From Wyeomyia smithii (lineage: Eukaryota; Arthropoda; Insecta; Diptera; Culicidae), in contig NC_073695.1 in assembly GCF_029784165.1 (NCBI RefSeq), positions 93,379,902-93,443,901 on the forward strand: a stretch of 64,000 nt of DNA. The letters are read 5' to 3'. The notes under the pieces are model-generated. The model made no database searches and was not told the origin of the DNA. It saw only the letters and a list, made by a program, of their open reading frames with translations. Made by a program: the position numbers and the translations under genes. How positions within the stretch are numbered: position 1 is the stretch's first letter; every line of letters starts with the position of its first letter. Positions 1 to 13,014 of the stretch are shown here, in pieces.

Positions 1-310
1 ACCTGTCAAGGTTGCTACACCAGGATGCGATAGAATTTGATGCCGGCACCGCTGACGTTCGGCGCTCTCTGATGTTAATTGACGCGATAACAAAAAGGTG
101 CCATCGTTGTGGACGCAATCACTTTGCTCTTTACCAAGTCGAAAAAACGAGACCGTTTACCGGACCGTTTACTTTTTTTCACGAACTAATTTCATTTTTT
201 GTCATATGACTTACATTTTCAGTTTAGTAAAGCGGGCAATGTATGCAGTTTGCGAGGATGCGAAAATGAACGGGAATAGAAGGTGTGACTTTTAGGCTTA
301 GAAAAATTTT

Positions 311-388
311 CCCTCGTCCAGGCGGGACTCGAACCCGCAATCTACGTTGTCTCCGGCAAGGTGTTTTGGCCAATTAAACTACTGGGAA
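311..388 (-). repeat. tRNA-like core, copy 1
   Basis: On the minus strand this has a D-arm-like GTTT/AAAC stem, an A-box-like TAGTTTAATTGG and a B box GGTTCGAGTCC inside a perfect 5-bp T-stem (GCGGG/CCCGC). The two ends do not form a full 7-bp acceptor stem (only about four pairs) and position 33 of the anticodon loop is C rather than T, so a working tRNA is unlikely. It is best read as a tRNA-derived (SINE-like) promoter region. Confidence 0.5.
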
Positions 389-775
389 AGGTATAAATAG
401 TTCAAAACCAAAGTCGAATCACCCTCTACTATTGTGTTCCCGTATCTCAGCACGCCAACGATGAACTGCACACACTGCCCGGTGGGAGTTTATTTTTGTA
501 ACTGAGAGAGTGATCTCTTCACGCACACAGTGTATAACGACTTATTATATCTACAGTGGCGCAAGCGATGAGACACGTCAGTTGCTGGCTAGACTCCGAA
601 CGCGTATCAAGGAAGAGCTCCGTTGGCTAAATTTTACTTTTTTTTACGAACTAATTTCATTTTTTGTCATATGACTAACATTTTAAGTTTAGTAAAGCGG
701 GCAATGTATGCAGTTTGCGAGGATGCGAAAATGAACGGGAATAGAAGGTGTGACTTTTAGGCTTAGAAAAATTTT

Positions 776-853
776 CCCTCGTCCAGGCGGGACTCGAACC
801 CGCAATCTCCGTTGTCTCCGGCAAGGTGTTTTGGCCAATTAAACTACTGGGAA
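776..853 (-). repeat. tRNA-like core, copy 2
   Basis: Nearly identical to the core at 311-388 and in the same place within the second 465-bp unit, with the same B box and defective acceptor stem. The copies differ by only a base or two, consistent with recent tandem duplication. Confidence 0.5.
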
Positions 854-1198
854 AGGTATAAATAGTTCAAAACCAAAGTCGAATCACCCTCTACTATTGT
901 GTTCCCGTATCTCAGCACGCCAACGATGAACTGCACACACTGCCCGGTGGGAGTTTATTTTTGTAACTGAGAGAATGATCTCTTCACGCACACAGTGTAT
1001 AACGACTTATTATATCTACAGTGGCGCAAGCGATGAGACACGTCAGTTGCTGGCTAGAATCCGAACGTGTATCACGGAAGAGCTCCGTTGGCTAAATTTT
1101 ACTTTTTTCACGAACTAATTTCATTTTTTGTCATATGACTTACATTTTAAGTTTAGTAAAGCGGGCAATGTATGTAGTTTGCGAGGATACGAAAATTA

Positions 1199-1275
1199 GC
1201 CAGTAGTTCAATTGGCCAAAACACCTTGCCGGAGACAATGTAGATTGCGGGTTCGAGTCCCGTCTGGACGAGGGA
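1199..1275 (+). repeat. tRNA-like core, copy 3 (inverted)
   Basis: Same core on the plus strand in the inverted part of the block. It differs by single substitutions, including one that breaks the end of the T-stem (CCCGT instead of CCCGC). Non-functional as a tRNA on the same grounds as the other copies. Confidence 0.5.
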
Positions 1276-1380
1276 AAAATTTTCTAAGCCTAAAAGTCAC
1301 ACATTCTATTCCCGTTCATTTTCGCATCCTCGCAAACTGCATACATTGCCCGCGTTACTAAACTTAAAACGGACCGTTTA

Positions 1381-2552
1381 TTAAAAAAAAAGAACTTTAA
1401 AACACAAACATAGGAAAATCAAAGTAATTATGATAAATGAATAAATAAATCGTTTAATACTTCAAGTAGAATAATTTGAGTAAACATTGGGCAGTATAAA
1501 ACAGTTATTAAGGCAGCCGATTATTTTCCAAAAACATTATTACACTGTTCTACCCTCATATACTCGATATTCATCTTATCAGCTGTCGTATATTGTTTAG
1601 CAAATAGAAACATTAACACCACAGGAGTAAAATGATAACGAGTGTGGAAGCATCGGTGCAAACCTAATATCGTAAATCAACGTTATGCAGAAAGAATAAA
1701 TACACTAATGGATAAAGCAATTAGAGCACATATCAGTCGTTGACTATTTTGCAAACCACAACACAGACAATTTCAGTAAATTTTTTCACATTCATTACCA
1801 CCTCGATAAAATGACAAAAGATTGCTACAAACAACCAAGACAGCGAATGTGACTATAGTCACGCGGTAGAAATCGTAAACAATTTTATTATCATATAGTC
1901 GTGGAGAAAATGTACCCTTATGCTTGTCAACTGCCGGTTTTCTTTTCTAAGAACGTCGAACGGTGTCATATTTTGCTCTCTAAGTCACTCGACTATCTGG
2001 AAGGTGTTGGTTTCAATTTGTAGACCAATCAATCATTAGCATGCTTTATTTATAACGTAAATGTCCTAGTTAATGATATTAAATATTATCGTGATGGAAG
2101 ACTTATAAACCTAAAGTATAAAATCTACTCTTCCACTGAAGATTATTAATTCTCCAAAATTGTTATATTTATTAAGACTATAATAAATGAATGGCAGTAG
2201 GTTAATTACAAACGCAAAGAGCACCATTATTCACAAGCAAGGAATAAGTTTTTCACTCATAGGTGTCATATTAAATCGCGGTACCCTACGCCCAGCGTTA
2301 AAATTTGTAACGCAAAAATATAATACAGATATTGCAGACAGGGAGTATATAAATACCACACAATTCACGACCATGGCAATATTGATTCAATCTTATCGAT
2401 TGTTGAATGAAAGCGATTTGTATATTGTGAGCGATGTATTTGAGCATTCCACACGATTTCGCAAATCGATCCTGCACGATCTTGAGAAACTCGACTGAAA
2501 ACTACGCTTTTACCAAATGAGTTATTTCACACTACCAGCTTGTCAAATTCGT
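1381..2552. other. AT-rich DNA, nothing recognised
   Basis: No repeat, RNA or protein family recognised. A 103-codon frame at 2187-2498 (+) has no recognisable motif or signal peptide and lies in ordinary AT-rich sequence; it is not supported as a gene. Confidence 0.5.
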
Positions 2553-3092
2553 CGACGCCTTATGGCAGGAAATCGTGCCTACTTTGGACTCCGGAGGACA
2601 TTCCGCTCGAATAAAATCCGCCGCCGCACGAAGTAAACCATCTACAAAACACTGATCAGACCGGTAGTCCTCTACGAAACCTGGACTATGCTCGTGGAGG
2701 ACCAACGCGCCCTTGGGGTTTTCGAACGAAAGGTGTTGCGTACCATCTGTGGTGGAGTGCAGATGGAAGATGGATCATGGCGGAGGCGGATGAACCACGA
2801 GTTGCATCAGCTGCTGGGAGAACCACTCATCGTTCAAACGGCGAAAATCGGGAGACTACGGTGGGCTGGGCATGTCGTTAGGATGTCGGACGACAACCCG
2901 GTGAAAATGGTTCTTGATAACAACCCGACTGGAACAAGGCGACGGGGCGCGCAGCGAGCAAGGTGGCACGATCAAGTGGAAGACGACCTGCGGGGCCTCC
3001 GCAGACGACATGGCTGGCGAGCTGCAGCCATGGACCGAGTTGAATGGAGACGACTTCTTCGAACAGCAAGGGACACTTCGGCCTGGAGCTGA
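2553..3092 (+). pseudogene. RTE-like retrotransposon RT, C-terminal fragment
   Basis: This is the last ~180 codons of a non-LTR retrotransposon polyprotein. The frame runs from 2553 through an in-frame TAA at 2634-2636. It then reads IYKTLIRPVVLYET, ALGVFERKVLRTI, WRRRMNHELHQL, GRLRWAGHVVRM and RARWHDQVEDDLR before stopping. These blocks are typical of the region after the RT palm in RTE-type endonuclease/reverse transcriptases. The stop is followed by a short GTAAG-like tail (about 3095-3108), as expected of a genuine 3' end. The 5' part is missing, so this is a 5'-truncated dead copy. Clade assignment rests on motif recall, not alignment. It is a different subfamily from the related 3' ends at 14.5 and 39.0 kb. 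Confidence 0.8.
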
Positions 3093-3108
3093 TTGGTAAG
3101 GTAAGTAG

Positions 3109-3726
3109 CTTGTCATTTTGGGTCGCGCCCTAATTTCTGTTAGAATTTGAAAAACATTTTTTTTTTTGTGAAAATGCATTAAATGTTACTAAACAGATTC
3201 AACATGGAAAATGAGTTTCGCTTCCACGGCACTTTTAATTCTATTGCACTAAGCGTAATTAAATACCGGTGTGATGACGGCGAATAAGTGATGGTCACTG
3301 TGGAGCACTGAGCTCAGGACACCACAGTATGAACAATTAAAAATGCCATTCCTGCGGGGCAGCACTGAATAGAACGACCGCCTGCGACGGCACTTCTCAA
3401 TTATCACCCTATCGCTGGGGTACGTATGAGAAAATCGTCCCAAAATTTGCATTTTTATTGGAGCTGGTCAGCGCCAGGTTTCCTGCGGAGGGGCATCCAG
3501 CAACAACCTTTGCGGTTATCTTTGATAAATCTACTTCCAACGAAAGAGGGGGCATAGGCCTGCGAATTGACACATGCGTTCGGGTATCGGAACAGCTCGA
3601 GTGACTTACTTAATTGGTGGGCGGAACGTAATCGGAATATCAAGTGTCGCTATGCAAATTTACGACATCCCTGAGTTGATTGATGATTCTGTTGGGTAAC
3701 GTATGTATGTGCAATGTGACAATGAA
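3109..3726. other. Unassigned, moderately GC-rich DNA
   Basis: No family recognised on either strand. Short frames of about 60 codons at 3249-3452 and 3455-3643 on the minus strand show no motif and are not supported as genes. Confidence 0.4.
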
Positions 3727-5519
3727 TTTTTTGCCTTCCTCCTAGAAAGGTATAGCAATCACTGGAAAAACCAAAGGTATAAAAGTGCTTCAAAGTGTCG
3801 AATCTCGTATATCAATCGACTTAGTTTGACGAGCTGAGCATTTTCTGTATGTGTGCGTATGCGTATGTGTGTGTGTGTGTATGTGTGTGTGTGTGTAACG
3901 CTCTCCCAATCTCACTCGATTTTCTCAGAGATGGATGGACCGATCTTCATGAAATTAATTGCAAATGAGAGGTCTAGTTGCCCCATAAGACCTATTGAAT
4001 TTCATTGCAATCGGATTTTTAGTTTAGAGGTTATGTTCAAAAATGTGAAAATCACGAAACATCATTATCTCAGAAACTACTCAACCGATTTTAACAAAAT
4101 TAGTTTTGAATGAACGACCTATTTAAAAAACCCTTAACTTTTAAGTTTCATGAAGATTGAACGTGCGGTTCAGAAGTTATTTAAAGAAACGTGTTCTGGA
4201 GAGTGTTTAATCTCACTCATGTTTCTCAGAGATGGCTGAACCGATTTTCATCAAATCAGTGTCAAATGGAAGGAAAATCTAGTTGCCCCATAAGACCCTA
4301 TTGATTTGTTTTGCAATCTGACTATTACTTTGCCTGTTATGTTTAAAAATGTGAAATCCAGCTATGAAAAGGAACATGTTCCGAAGACTACTCAAACTCA
4401 CTCACTTTTCTCAGAGATGGCTGAACCGATTTCCAGGAAATTAGTGTCAAATGGAAGGTCTAGCTGCCTCATAACACCCTATTGAATTTCAATGTAATCG
4501 GACTGTAACTTCGTCTGTAAAGTACCAGAATGTGAAAATCACGAAACTTCATTATCTCAGAAAGTACACAACCGATTTGAACAATATTGGTACCAAATGA
4601 ACGGGCTAGTTAAAGGTTAATTGATGAATTTTATAGTGATTAAACACGTGGTTCAAAAATTGTGAAAAGAAACATGTTCCGGTGACTTTTCAAATTCACT
4701 CGTTTTCCCGAAAATGGCTGGACTAAATTCAACAATCTGAGTGTCAAACGAAAAGTTTGGCTTTCCTATCCAGCTTTCCACGAGCGGTAATGGCGGACAG
4801 TGCACGCAGCCCTTTTTGACGTTTTCTGTAGGTCAGGGAATTTTCAATCGCAGTAACGGAGTGAAAAACATAAAATTTTTGCAACGTAGCATAGCAACTT
4901 TAATAAACAGTTTTGTTTATTATGATCCGCGCATGTGCACGACGAAATCTAAATAACAAAACGCCCATTGTTTGTTGAAATTGCTACGCTACGTTACGAT
5001 GATGTTATATTTTCTACTCCGTTACTGCGATTGAAAATTCCCTGACCTACAGAAAACGTCAAAAAGGGCTGCGTGCACTGTCCGCCATTACCGCTCGTGG
5101 AAAGCTGGATAGGTTCCTATTTTATTTGACTATAATCGTATTTTTATTCCACCCGTTATGTATTAAATTATAAAAACAACGGAAGTCTATTATCTCAAAG
5201 ATCACACGACTTATTTGAACATATCTAGTGTCATTTGAACAGGTTGTCTCTCAAACTCACAAGTAAGAAACTTCATTGCAATTTAATATGTGGTTCAAAA
5301 GTTATGAAAAGAAATGAAATTCAAAGACTATTTAAAACTGTGACTGCTTTGATCAGAACACATGGCCTCAACAAAATTTAAATTTTGTATTGTGCTATTC
5401 GTACGTTCCCGGTATTGCTCGTGATTGAAGTGTACGAAATTCAAAGTCATTTATTTTATTTCGCTATTTCTTCAGCACGAATATTTTACTCCTAATTATT
5501 TATTTTTTTTTTTACTTTC
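3727..5519 (+). repeat. Modular non-coding repeat, copy A
   Basis: It starts with TGCCTTCCTCCTAGAAAGG followed by TATAGCAATCACTGG and a (GT)n tract. It continues as an array of modules each opening with TCTCAGAGATGGCTG or TCTCAGAAACTACTC, then ACCGATTT and TCAAATG-GGTCTAG. Its far end is cut off where copy B begins at 5520. A 341-bp inverted-repeat element is inserted at 4769. No conserved open frame; apparent ORFs differ between copies. I do not recognise a published name for the family. Confidence 0.8.
4769..5109. mobile_element. 341-bp MITE with ~100-bp TIRs and TA target site
   Basis: The left arm (from TCCAGCTTTCCACGAGCGG) and right arm (ending GCTCGTGGAAAGCTGGA) are near-perfect inverted repeats of about 100 bp. 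The element is flanked by TA on both sides (4767-4768 and 5110-5111). The empty site is visible in the sister repeat near 6770, where the sequence passes straight through one TA. A TA duplication plus long TIRs suggests mobilisation by a Tc1/mariner-type transposase (inference). No coding capacity; the frame at 4741-4956 is an artefact of the arm. Confidence 0.85.
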
Positions 5520-7310
<1,791 letters not shown>

Positions 7311-7520
7311 TTCCAATAGGAGCCTAATATAAAATAGGCGATGTGTGTTGTTCATTTGTGTGGCTTTGTAGATTTCCGAGACTCCGATCGTCAATCTTCA
7401 TTTTCTACTCGCGAGTACACGCAAGGCGCATGAAGGTTTAAAATTTCCTCTCTCTTTCCCTTTCTTTTTTTCTTTCTATCAGATTCTTTCTTTTGATCTC
7501 TTTTTCTGTTTCACCATATC

Positions 7521-9636
7521 TTTTTGCCTTTCTCCTAGAAAGGTATAGCAATCACTGGAAAAACCAAAGGTAGAAAAGTGGTCCCAATGGCCGAATGTCA
7601 TATACCACTCGACCCCTTTCGACGAACTGAGCATTTTCTGTATGTATGTTTGTGTGTGTGTATGTGCAACTTTTTATTCTCACTCACTTTTCTCAGAGAT
7701 GGCTGGACCGATTTTCATAGAATTAATTGCAAATGAGAGGTCTAGTTGCGCCATAGGTTGCTAATGAATTTCATTTTAATCAGATTTTCAGTTTAGAGGT
7801 TATGTATCAAAATGTAAAAATCACGAAACATCAATATCTCAGAAACCACACAACCGGTTTCAATAAAACTGATTTCAAATGATTGGGCTGTCTCCAGAAC
7901 TCTTAACTTTTGAATTTCGTTATGTTTGAACTTATGGTTCAAAAGTTATGTAAAGAAAAATTATCTTGAGGTTGTTTAAACTCACTCATTTTTTTCAGAG
8001 ATGGCTGAACCGATTTTCACAAAATTAGTGTCAAATGAAAGGTCTAGTTGCCCCATAGGTTACTATTGAATTTCATTGCAATCGGATTGTAACTGTGTCC
8101 GTTGTTCATAAAAATGTGAAATCACATAATGAAAGTAATCATGTTGACTTTCTCCTAACGGTCACTGGTTAATTAAAAGGTAGAAAAATGATCCAAATGG
8201 CCAAATGTCATATACTACTCGACTCAGTTCGACGAATCGAGCATTGTCTGCATATATGCATGTATAGGTGTATATGTTTGTGTGTGTATGTGCACCTTTT
8301 TTTCGCACTCACTTTTCTCAGAGATGGTCTGACCGATTCTTTCTATTTTGGTGTCAAATGAAGGGTCTATTAGCCGCTTAGGTTGCTATTGAATTTCATT
8401 GTAATCAAACTTTTAGTTTTCGCGCTGCGTCAGAATGTGAAAAACGCTGTTATATCTCAGAAGCTATGAACATTGTTGAATTCAAATAAATGGGCTTTTA
8501 AACCCTTAAACAATGAATTTCATAATGTTTAAACATGTGGTTTGAAAGTTATAGAAAGAAACGTAACCCGCAGACTGTTCAAAACTATAGCTACGATCGA
8601 AATATGTGGCCTCAACATCATTTAAATTTGATATAGTACTATTTAAATGTTTGCGGCCTTGCTCGGGAATGAAGTTGAAATTGCCTTTCTCCTAGAAAGG
8701 TATAGCAATCACTGCAAAAACTAAAGGTATAAAAGTGCTCAAAAGGGCCGAATGTCGTATACCACTTGACTCAGTTCGACGAGCCGAGTATTCTCTGCAT
8801 GTGTGTGTGTGTAACGCTCTCCCAATATCACTCACATTTCTCAGAGATGGTTGACCCGATTTCCACAGAATTAGTATCAAATGAAAAGTCTAGCTGCCTC
8901 ATAACACCCTATTGAATTTTGCTGTAATCGGACTGTAACTTCGTCTGTAAAGTATCGAAATTATCTTAGAAACTACACAACCGATTTGACTGATTAACTG
9001 GGTTAACTGATGAATTATGATTGAACACGTGGTTTCAAAGTTTGGCTGCCCTATACGGTACCTTTTCATTTGATTTTCTAACTAACTAATGTTCAGAGCA
9101 AACAAAATTCATTTGATTTTAATCAAACTTAAGCAACCGTTATGTTTTAATTTGTAAAACAACGAAAGTCTATTATCTCAAGTATTACACGACTTATTTG
9201 AACACAACTAGTGTAATACAAACGATTCATCTCTCAAACTTACAAATAACAAACTTCATAGCAATTTGATATACTGTTCAAAAGTTTTGGAAAGAAAAGA
9301 AATTCAAAGACTATTCAACACTATACCTGCTTTGATCAATATATATGGCCTCAACATGATTTAAATGTGGTATCGTACTATCTGAACGTTCCCGGTATCG
9401 CTCGTGATTAAATTGTTCGAAATTAAGAGTCATTTCTTTTATTTCGCTATTTCTCAAGCGCTAACATTACGTCAAATTTCATATTTTTTACTTTAATTAC
9501 AACATGGATTTTTTAGAACCCAAAGAGTGAATATATCTTTATTGGATTTAAGCATTCATGTAAATCTATTTTTACAAATAATAAATTTGAATGAGAAAGG
9601 CTGAGTCTGACCGCTAGGTGGATTAATTTAGGTTTT
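7521..9636 (+). repeat. Composite of three modular repeats (C, C2, D)
   Basis: Three adjoining units: one from TTTTTGCCTTTCTCCTAG (7521), one from about 8147 with the altered start ACTTTCTCCTAACGG, and one from 8683 with the usual start. The last ends with CTGAGTCTGACCGCTAGGTGG. The same three-part arrangement, including the unusual CTAACGG join, is found in reverse at 25122-27820, so the composite is an inherited unit rather than a chance cluster. Unit D is shorter here (about 950 bp against about 1,430 bp) because modules are missing. Non-coding. Confidence 0.8.
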
Positions 9637-10740
9637 CTCTTTTCTATTTCTCTCTAACTCTATTTTCAACTCTCTGTTTCTCTCTCTTCATTTGTTACAC
9701 GCTTTATTTGCATGACAGACACAAAAAAGACATGCCTGAAGCAGTGTGAACATGATTGGTCTTATTTGAAAGGTTACATAACCTAGTTGCTAACTATTGA
9801 GTAATATAGTGAACAGTAATTTTCTTGAAGAAAAGAATCGTATAAACATTGTAACTCGTTTTTATCAAAATATGAACGCCTGTTCATATTTTGCAGTGCA
9901 TAATAAGATACATAACCACAATTTCAAGCAATTCAACGATTTCAACGAACTAAATCTCTTACAATCTTCGTGAATATTGAACTTCTATTCAAAAAGGCTA
10001 GTGGGAAAATATGAACTAGCATGATAATGGAATTTTAGTTACAAGATGCATTAGACGTATCAACTGCTTACTAAACTCAGTTACATAAGTTCAAAAGAAA
10101 CTAAGGAAAAATCGACTTCTCATCATTTCAGAGCTATAAATGTGTTCTATTTTGCAAATTTATAATCAATGCTTAGAATATAGTAACGCATAAGTTAATG
10201 AATTTGAATATAATATAGTATAGCAAAGGAATGTTCCATTGCTAGATGAATCAAATCTGATTGTTGTTATTAATAAACTTGACAGTTTATGACAATGTTA
10301 TAGTAGTAAAAAATTTAATTGGCTGGATGTACTTTTGTAGTACTCAACTCATTGAGAACTGATTTTGGACATAACAAGATTAGCTAGAAACAGAGAAATT
10401 AGATTCGACCCATTTTTGTAAAATTGAACAAAATCTATACACGCCAACTTAGAACATCCCTTCTCAATATATTTTGGTATTTATTCCCCTTGTTTTTACA
10501 TAGAATTTCATCGTCACATAGTTGTATGAAATAACACTGTGTTGGTTATTTTCATAACGACTTTTTAATAAACAAACACCCAAATTTAATCAAGTTTTGC
10601 GCTTTCACGAGAAACTATTCAGAATAAAACCATCAAACATTACTTTGAACGACAACAACGAGAAAAAAATCCTAGAGCACAAATTGAACAACTGAATTGA
10701 ACAAATGCCCATATAAATTCTTTTTTTTTGCAAGGACCGT
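9637..10740. other. AT-rich DNA, nothing recognised
   Basis: No gene, RNA or repeat structure recognised in about 1.1 kb of AT-rich DNA. Confidence 0.5.
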
Positions 10741-11088
10741 GGACATTACACAACCCCCTTAAGCGCGACGGTGGCTTAAGCGCGACTCTCATGCGAGAGA
10801 CCACCCACCACGATTAACGATTGCCCGAGACCTTTGGCAGAAGGTTCCTTTTTTATCCCTATCCTAGGGAGGGGAAGCAAGTTGGCAGACTCAAAACTCT
10901 CGCTGTGCTCCGCAGACACCTGCGTCGGAAAGCCTGACTGACGCGACGACTTCGGCATCCTAACACACGGTGTTTGACCCCACACACACTACACAAGGGG
11001 GTTTTTTCATCCCGGGTAAAGCCTCAACTTCCCACTCGACTGCCTATCAGCGAATCGGGAGTTGCCTTATATGTGTACTTGATACAAC
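10741..11088. other. GC-richer unassigned block
   Basis: Much less AT-rich than its surroundings. It opens with ACAACCCCCTTAAGCGCGAC and has a partly complementary ACAAGGGGGTT near 10993, a weak inverted match that could mark element ends. No coding frame with recognisable motifs. It directly precedes the CGCGTAA minisatellite and may be part of the same repeat; the identity is unknown. Confidence 0.35.
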
Positions 11089-11338
11089 CCGCGTAAAAAA
11101 ATCGTGTAAATTTCGGTATCCGCGTAAAAAAAACCGCGTAAATTCCGGAATCCGAGTAAAGAAATTCCGGAATTCGCGTAATAAAAAATACCGCGTAAAT
11201 TCCGGAATCAGCGTAACAAAACGCGTAAGTTCCGGAATCCGCGTAAATTCCGGAATTCGCGTAAAAAACCGCGTAAATTCCGGACTCTCCGTAAAAATAG
11301 CCACGTAAAAAACCCGCGTAATAAACCTGCGTAAAAAG
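11089..11338. repeat. CGCGTAAATTCCGGAAT minisatellite
   Basis: About ten degenerate units alternate CGCGTAA(A)n with AATTCCGGAATY. The motif is itself palindromic (TTCCGGAA, CGCG), so both strands read almost the same and both give open, repetitive frames (NSGIRVK on plus, PEFTRF on minus). These frames follow from the repeat and are not evidence for a protein. Confidence 0.9.
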
Positions 11339-11510
11339 TGACCTTAGTGTATTGTAGTTTTTTAGCCATTTTGGTGCCCGTAGCGAGTTCGGAAGTGCGA
11401 CAAAAGACCGCAGGATAATTGCCCGCCGGGGTCGTCGCTTTTACGATTGCTTACAGGGAAACTACATTCAAGTCTCTGAAGACTTTACGCTCTTCCGACT
11501 CGACTAGAAG

Positions 11511-12440
11511 TACCATGGAACGGGGTGAAAATGATCAATTTTTATAACAATTTCCAATTAACTAGCTTCATGTACATTTTTCCCGAAATAGTATAATTTT
11601 GAAACAATTACTGGTATGTGCTCCAGTAAACCTCTATGGCTATTGGTGAAATTTCTATTGTCTACTTCATGAAATAAATTCGATAATTCTATAAGGTACT
11701 ATGAGGTAAATTGGGGTGAAATTGATCACCATTGAAATCCATACATTCTTTTGGCAATGTGCTTTTTTTCGATATGCTAAAGATAAATGATTATTTCTGT
11801 ACTGAAAAATATCATTTACAGCTAAATAAATTTATTTTTATTTTATTTTTCTTCATTTACAGCTAGTTTGGAAACAAAAATAACGATATTTCAGGTTAAA
11901 ATTTGTTTATTTTGGTTCACGAGCTGCTTGTTGCTAAATTTGCTCTTATTTGATCGTCGTTAGACCGATTTCAATTCGGTTTGTTGCAAAAGCTCAAAAA
12001 CTAGCTTTGAAATTAAAATACTTGTGGTTTCCTGCGAATTCATCAGTATTTCTTTAATGGTATGGAATGATTATTGTTGAAAATTATATTTTTTGAGCTT
12101 TAATCAAACTTTACTCACTTCTCCAAATTTAACGTATTTAACCCTCAACTAAGATTACTTTAAGTAAACTAAATACTTTTTTTGTTATTTGAAAACTTGT
12201 TTGATCAAATTTGATTGAGTTTTGACTGAGTTAGAAGAATTTTTCGAAAATATGAAAAATTGCACCGGGCATGCAAGGGTTAACTTTGACAGGTATGTGA
12301 ATCATGCAAAAGTTGCGTTTAAGGACACGTTAACATTGCCTAGTGTTGTGAGTGCAATATCTTTTGATTAGTATTTTTTATCACGAATTTTCAGGTGATT
12401 AATTTCACCCCACTGATCAATTTCACCCTATTCCACGGTA
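11511..12440. mobile_element. ~930-bp inverted-repeat element, non-autonomous
   Basis: The left end TACCATGGAACGGGGTGAAA and right end TTTCACCCTATTCCACGGTA are imperfect inverted repeats of about 28 bp, extending through TGATCA. A related internal motif (GGGGTGAAATTGATCACC) lies near 11710. The interior is AT-rich and has no open frame. No target duplication could be fixed, so the superfamily is undetermined. Confidence 0.7.
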
Positions 12441-12639
12441 CCAAGATTTACAGAAACGACTAAAAAGTTATAATCATTCTTTTTTTCAGTTTAAATTTAA
12501 CCCTTTAGTGCCACGTTTAGACGGGCTTCAGTCAAACCTCTAAAAAGCTTCAATAAAATGTTTATAATGCCAATGTCCTCGAGGGTCTTCATCAACTTCG
12601 TAAAAAGTTTAGGAAATTTGGAATGGATTTTATCTACAG

Positions 12640-13014
12640 TCTACAGAAATAACCAAATTAAAAGAAGATTGGGTTCTACTAAAGACACTGTTGACAAAAT
12701 GCATAGGGCAGGTTGTGATAAGGAATACATTGGCCAACCAAAAGAAATTTAGACATTCGTTTTAAGGGACATACTTCAGAACTCATAAAAGCTAAAAAAT
12801 ACTCGGAAAAGGGAATAACTCACCATTTCAGATCTAAAATAGCCGAACATAATTTCCATGAAGTTTACGCTACGACTACCGATTATATTAGTCTAGTTTG
12901 ATCCGTAACATCCCCTTGTAAATTAGATGTCGCATAAAATTTAGAAATTTTCAAACAAAACCCAGCAACTCTTCTTAACAGAGATCAAGGTAATCACTTC
13001 TCAGCAGTCCATTT
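12640..13014 (+). pseudogene. Penelope-like element, GIY-YIG endonuclease/C-terminal fragment
   Basis: Three collinear pieces in different frames match the C-terminus of a Penelope-like retroelement. They are AGCDKEYIGQPKE (the YIG of a GIY-YIG nuclease, ending near 12750), then IRFKGHTSELIKAKKYSEKG and ITHHFRSKIAEHNFHE after a frameshift, then LEIFKQNPATLLNRDQGNHF near 12940-13000. The last is typical of the tail of the family. Frameshifts and a stop (TAG at about 12750) make it dead. Everything upstream (RT) is missing. A Jockey-clade fragment begins immediately downstream on the same strand. Assignment is from motif pattern, not a search. Confidence 0.7.

Larger units (their letters stand above)
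161..1380. repeat. 465-bp tandem/inverted repeat block with tRNA-like cores
   Basis: Two near-identical direct units begin at about 182 and 647 (period about 465 bp). A third starts at 1111 but turns around near 1195 into an inverted copy that runs to about 1369, making a hairpin with arms near 1141-1190 and 1316-1365. Each unit carries the same tRNA-like core. The block is bounded on both sides by the direct repeat CGGACCGTTTA (161-171 and 1370-1380), which could be a target-site duplication. No protein is encoded; short frames here are incidental. Confidence 0.85.

Noticed and set aside
311..1275. Three candidate tRNA genes
   Set aside because: A and B boxes and a T-stem are present, but the acceptor stem does not pair fully and the anticodon loop lacks U33; they lie inside a tandem repeat.
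2187..2498. 103-codon frame as a possible host gene
   Set aside because: No motif, codon pattern or context supports it; length is within chance expectation for a 64-kb window.
10970..11308. 112-codon and 85-codon repetitive frames on opposite strands
   Set aside because: Both follow from the palindromic CGCGTAAATTCC minisatellite and have no independent support.
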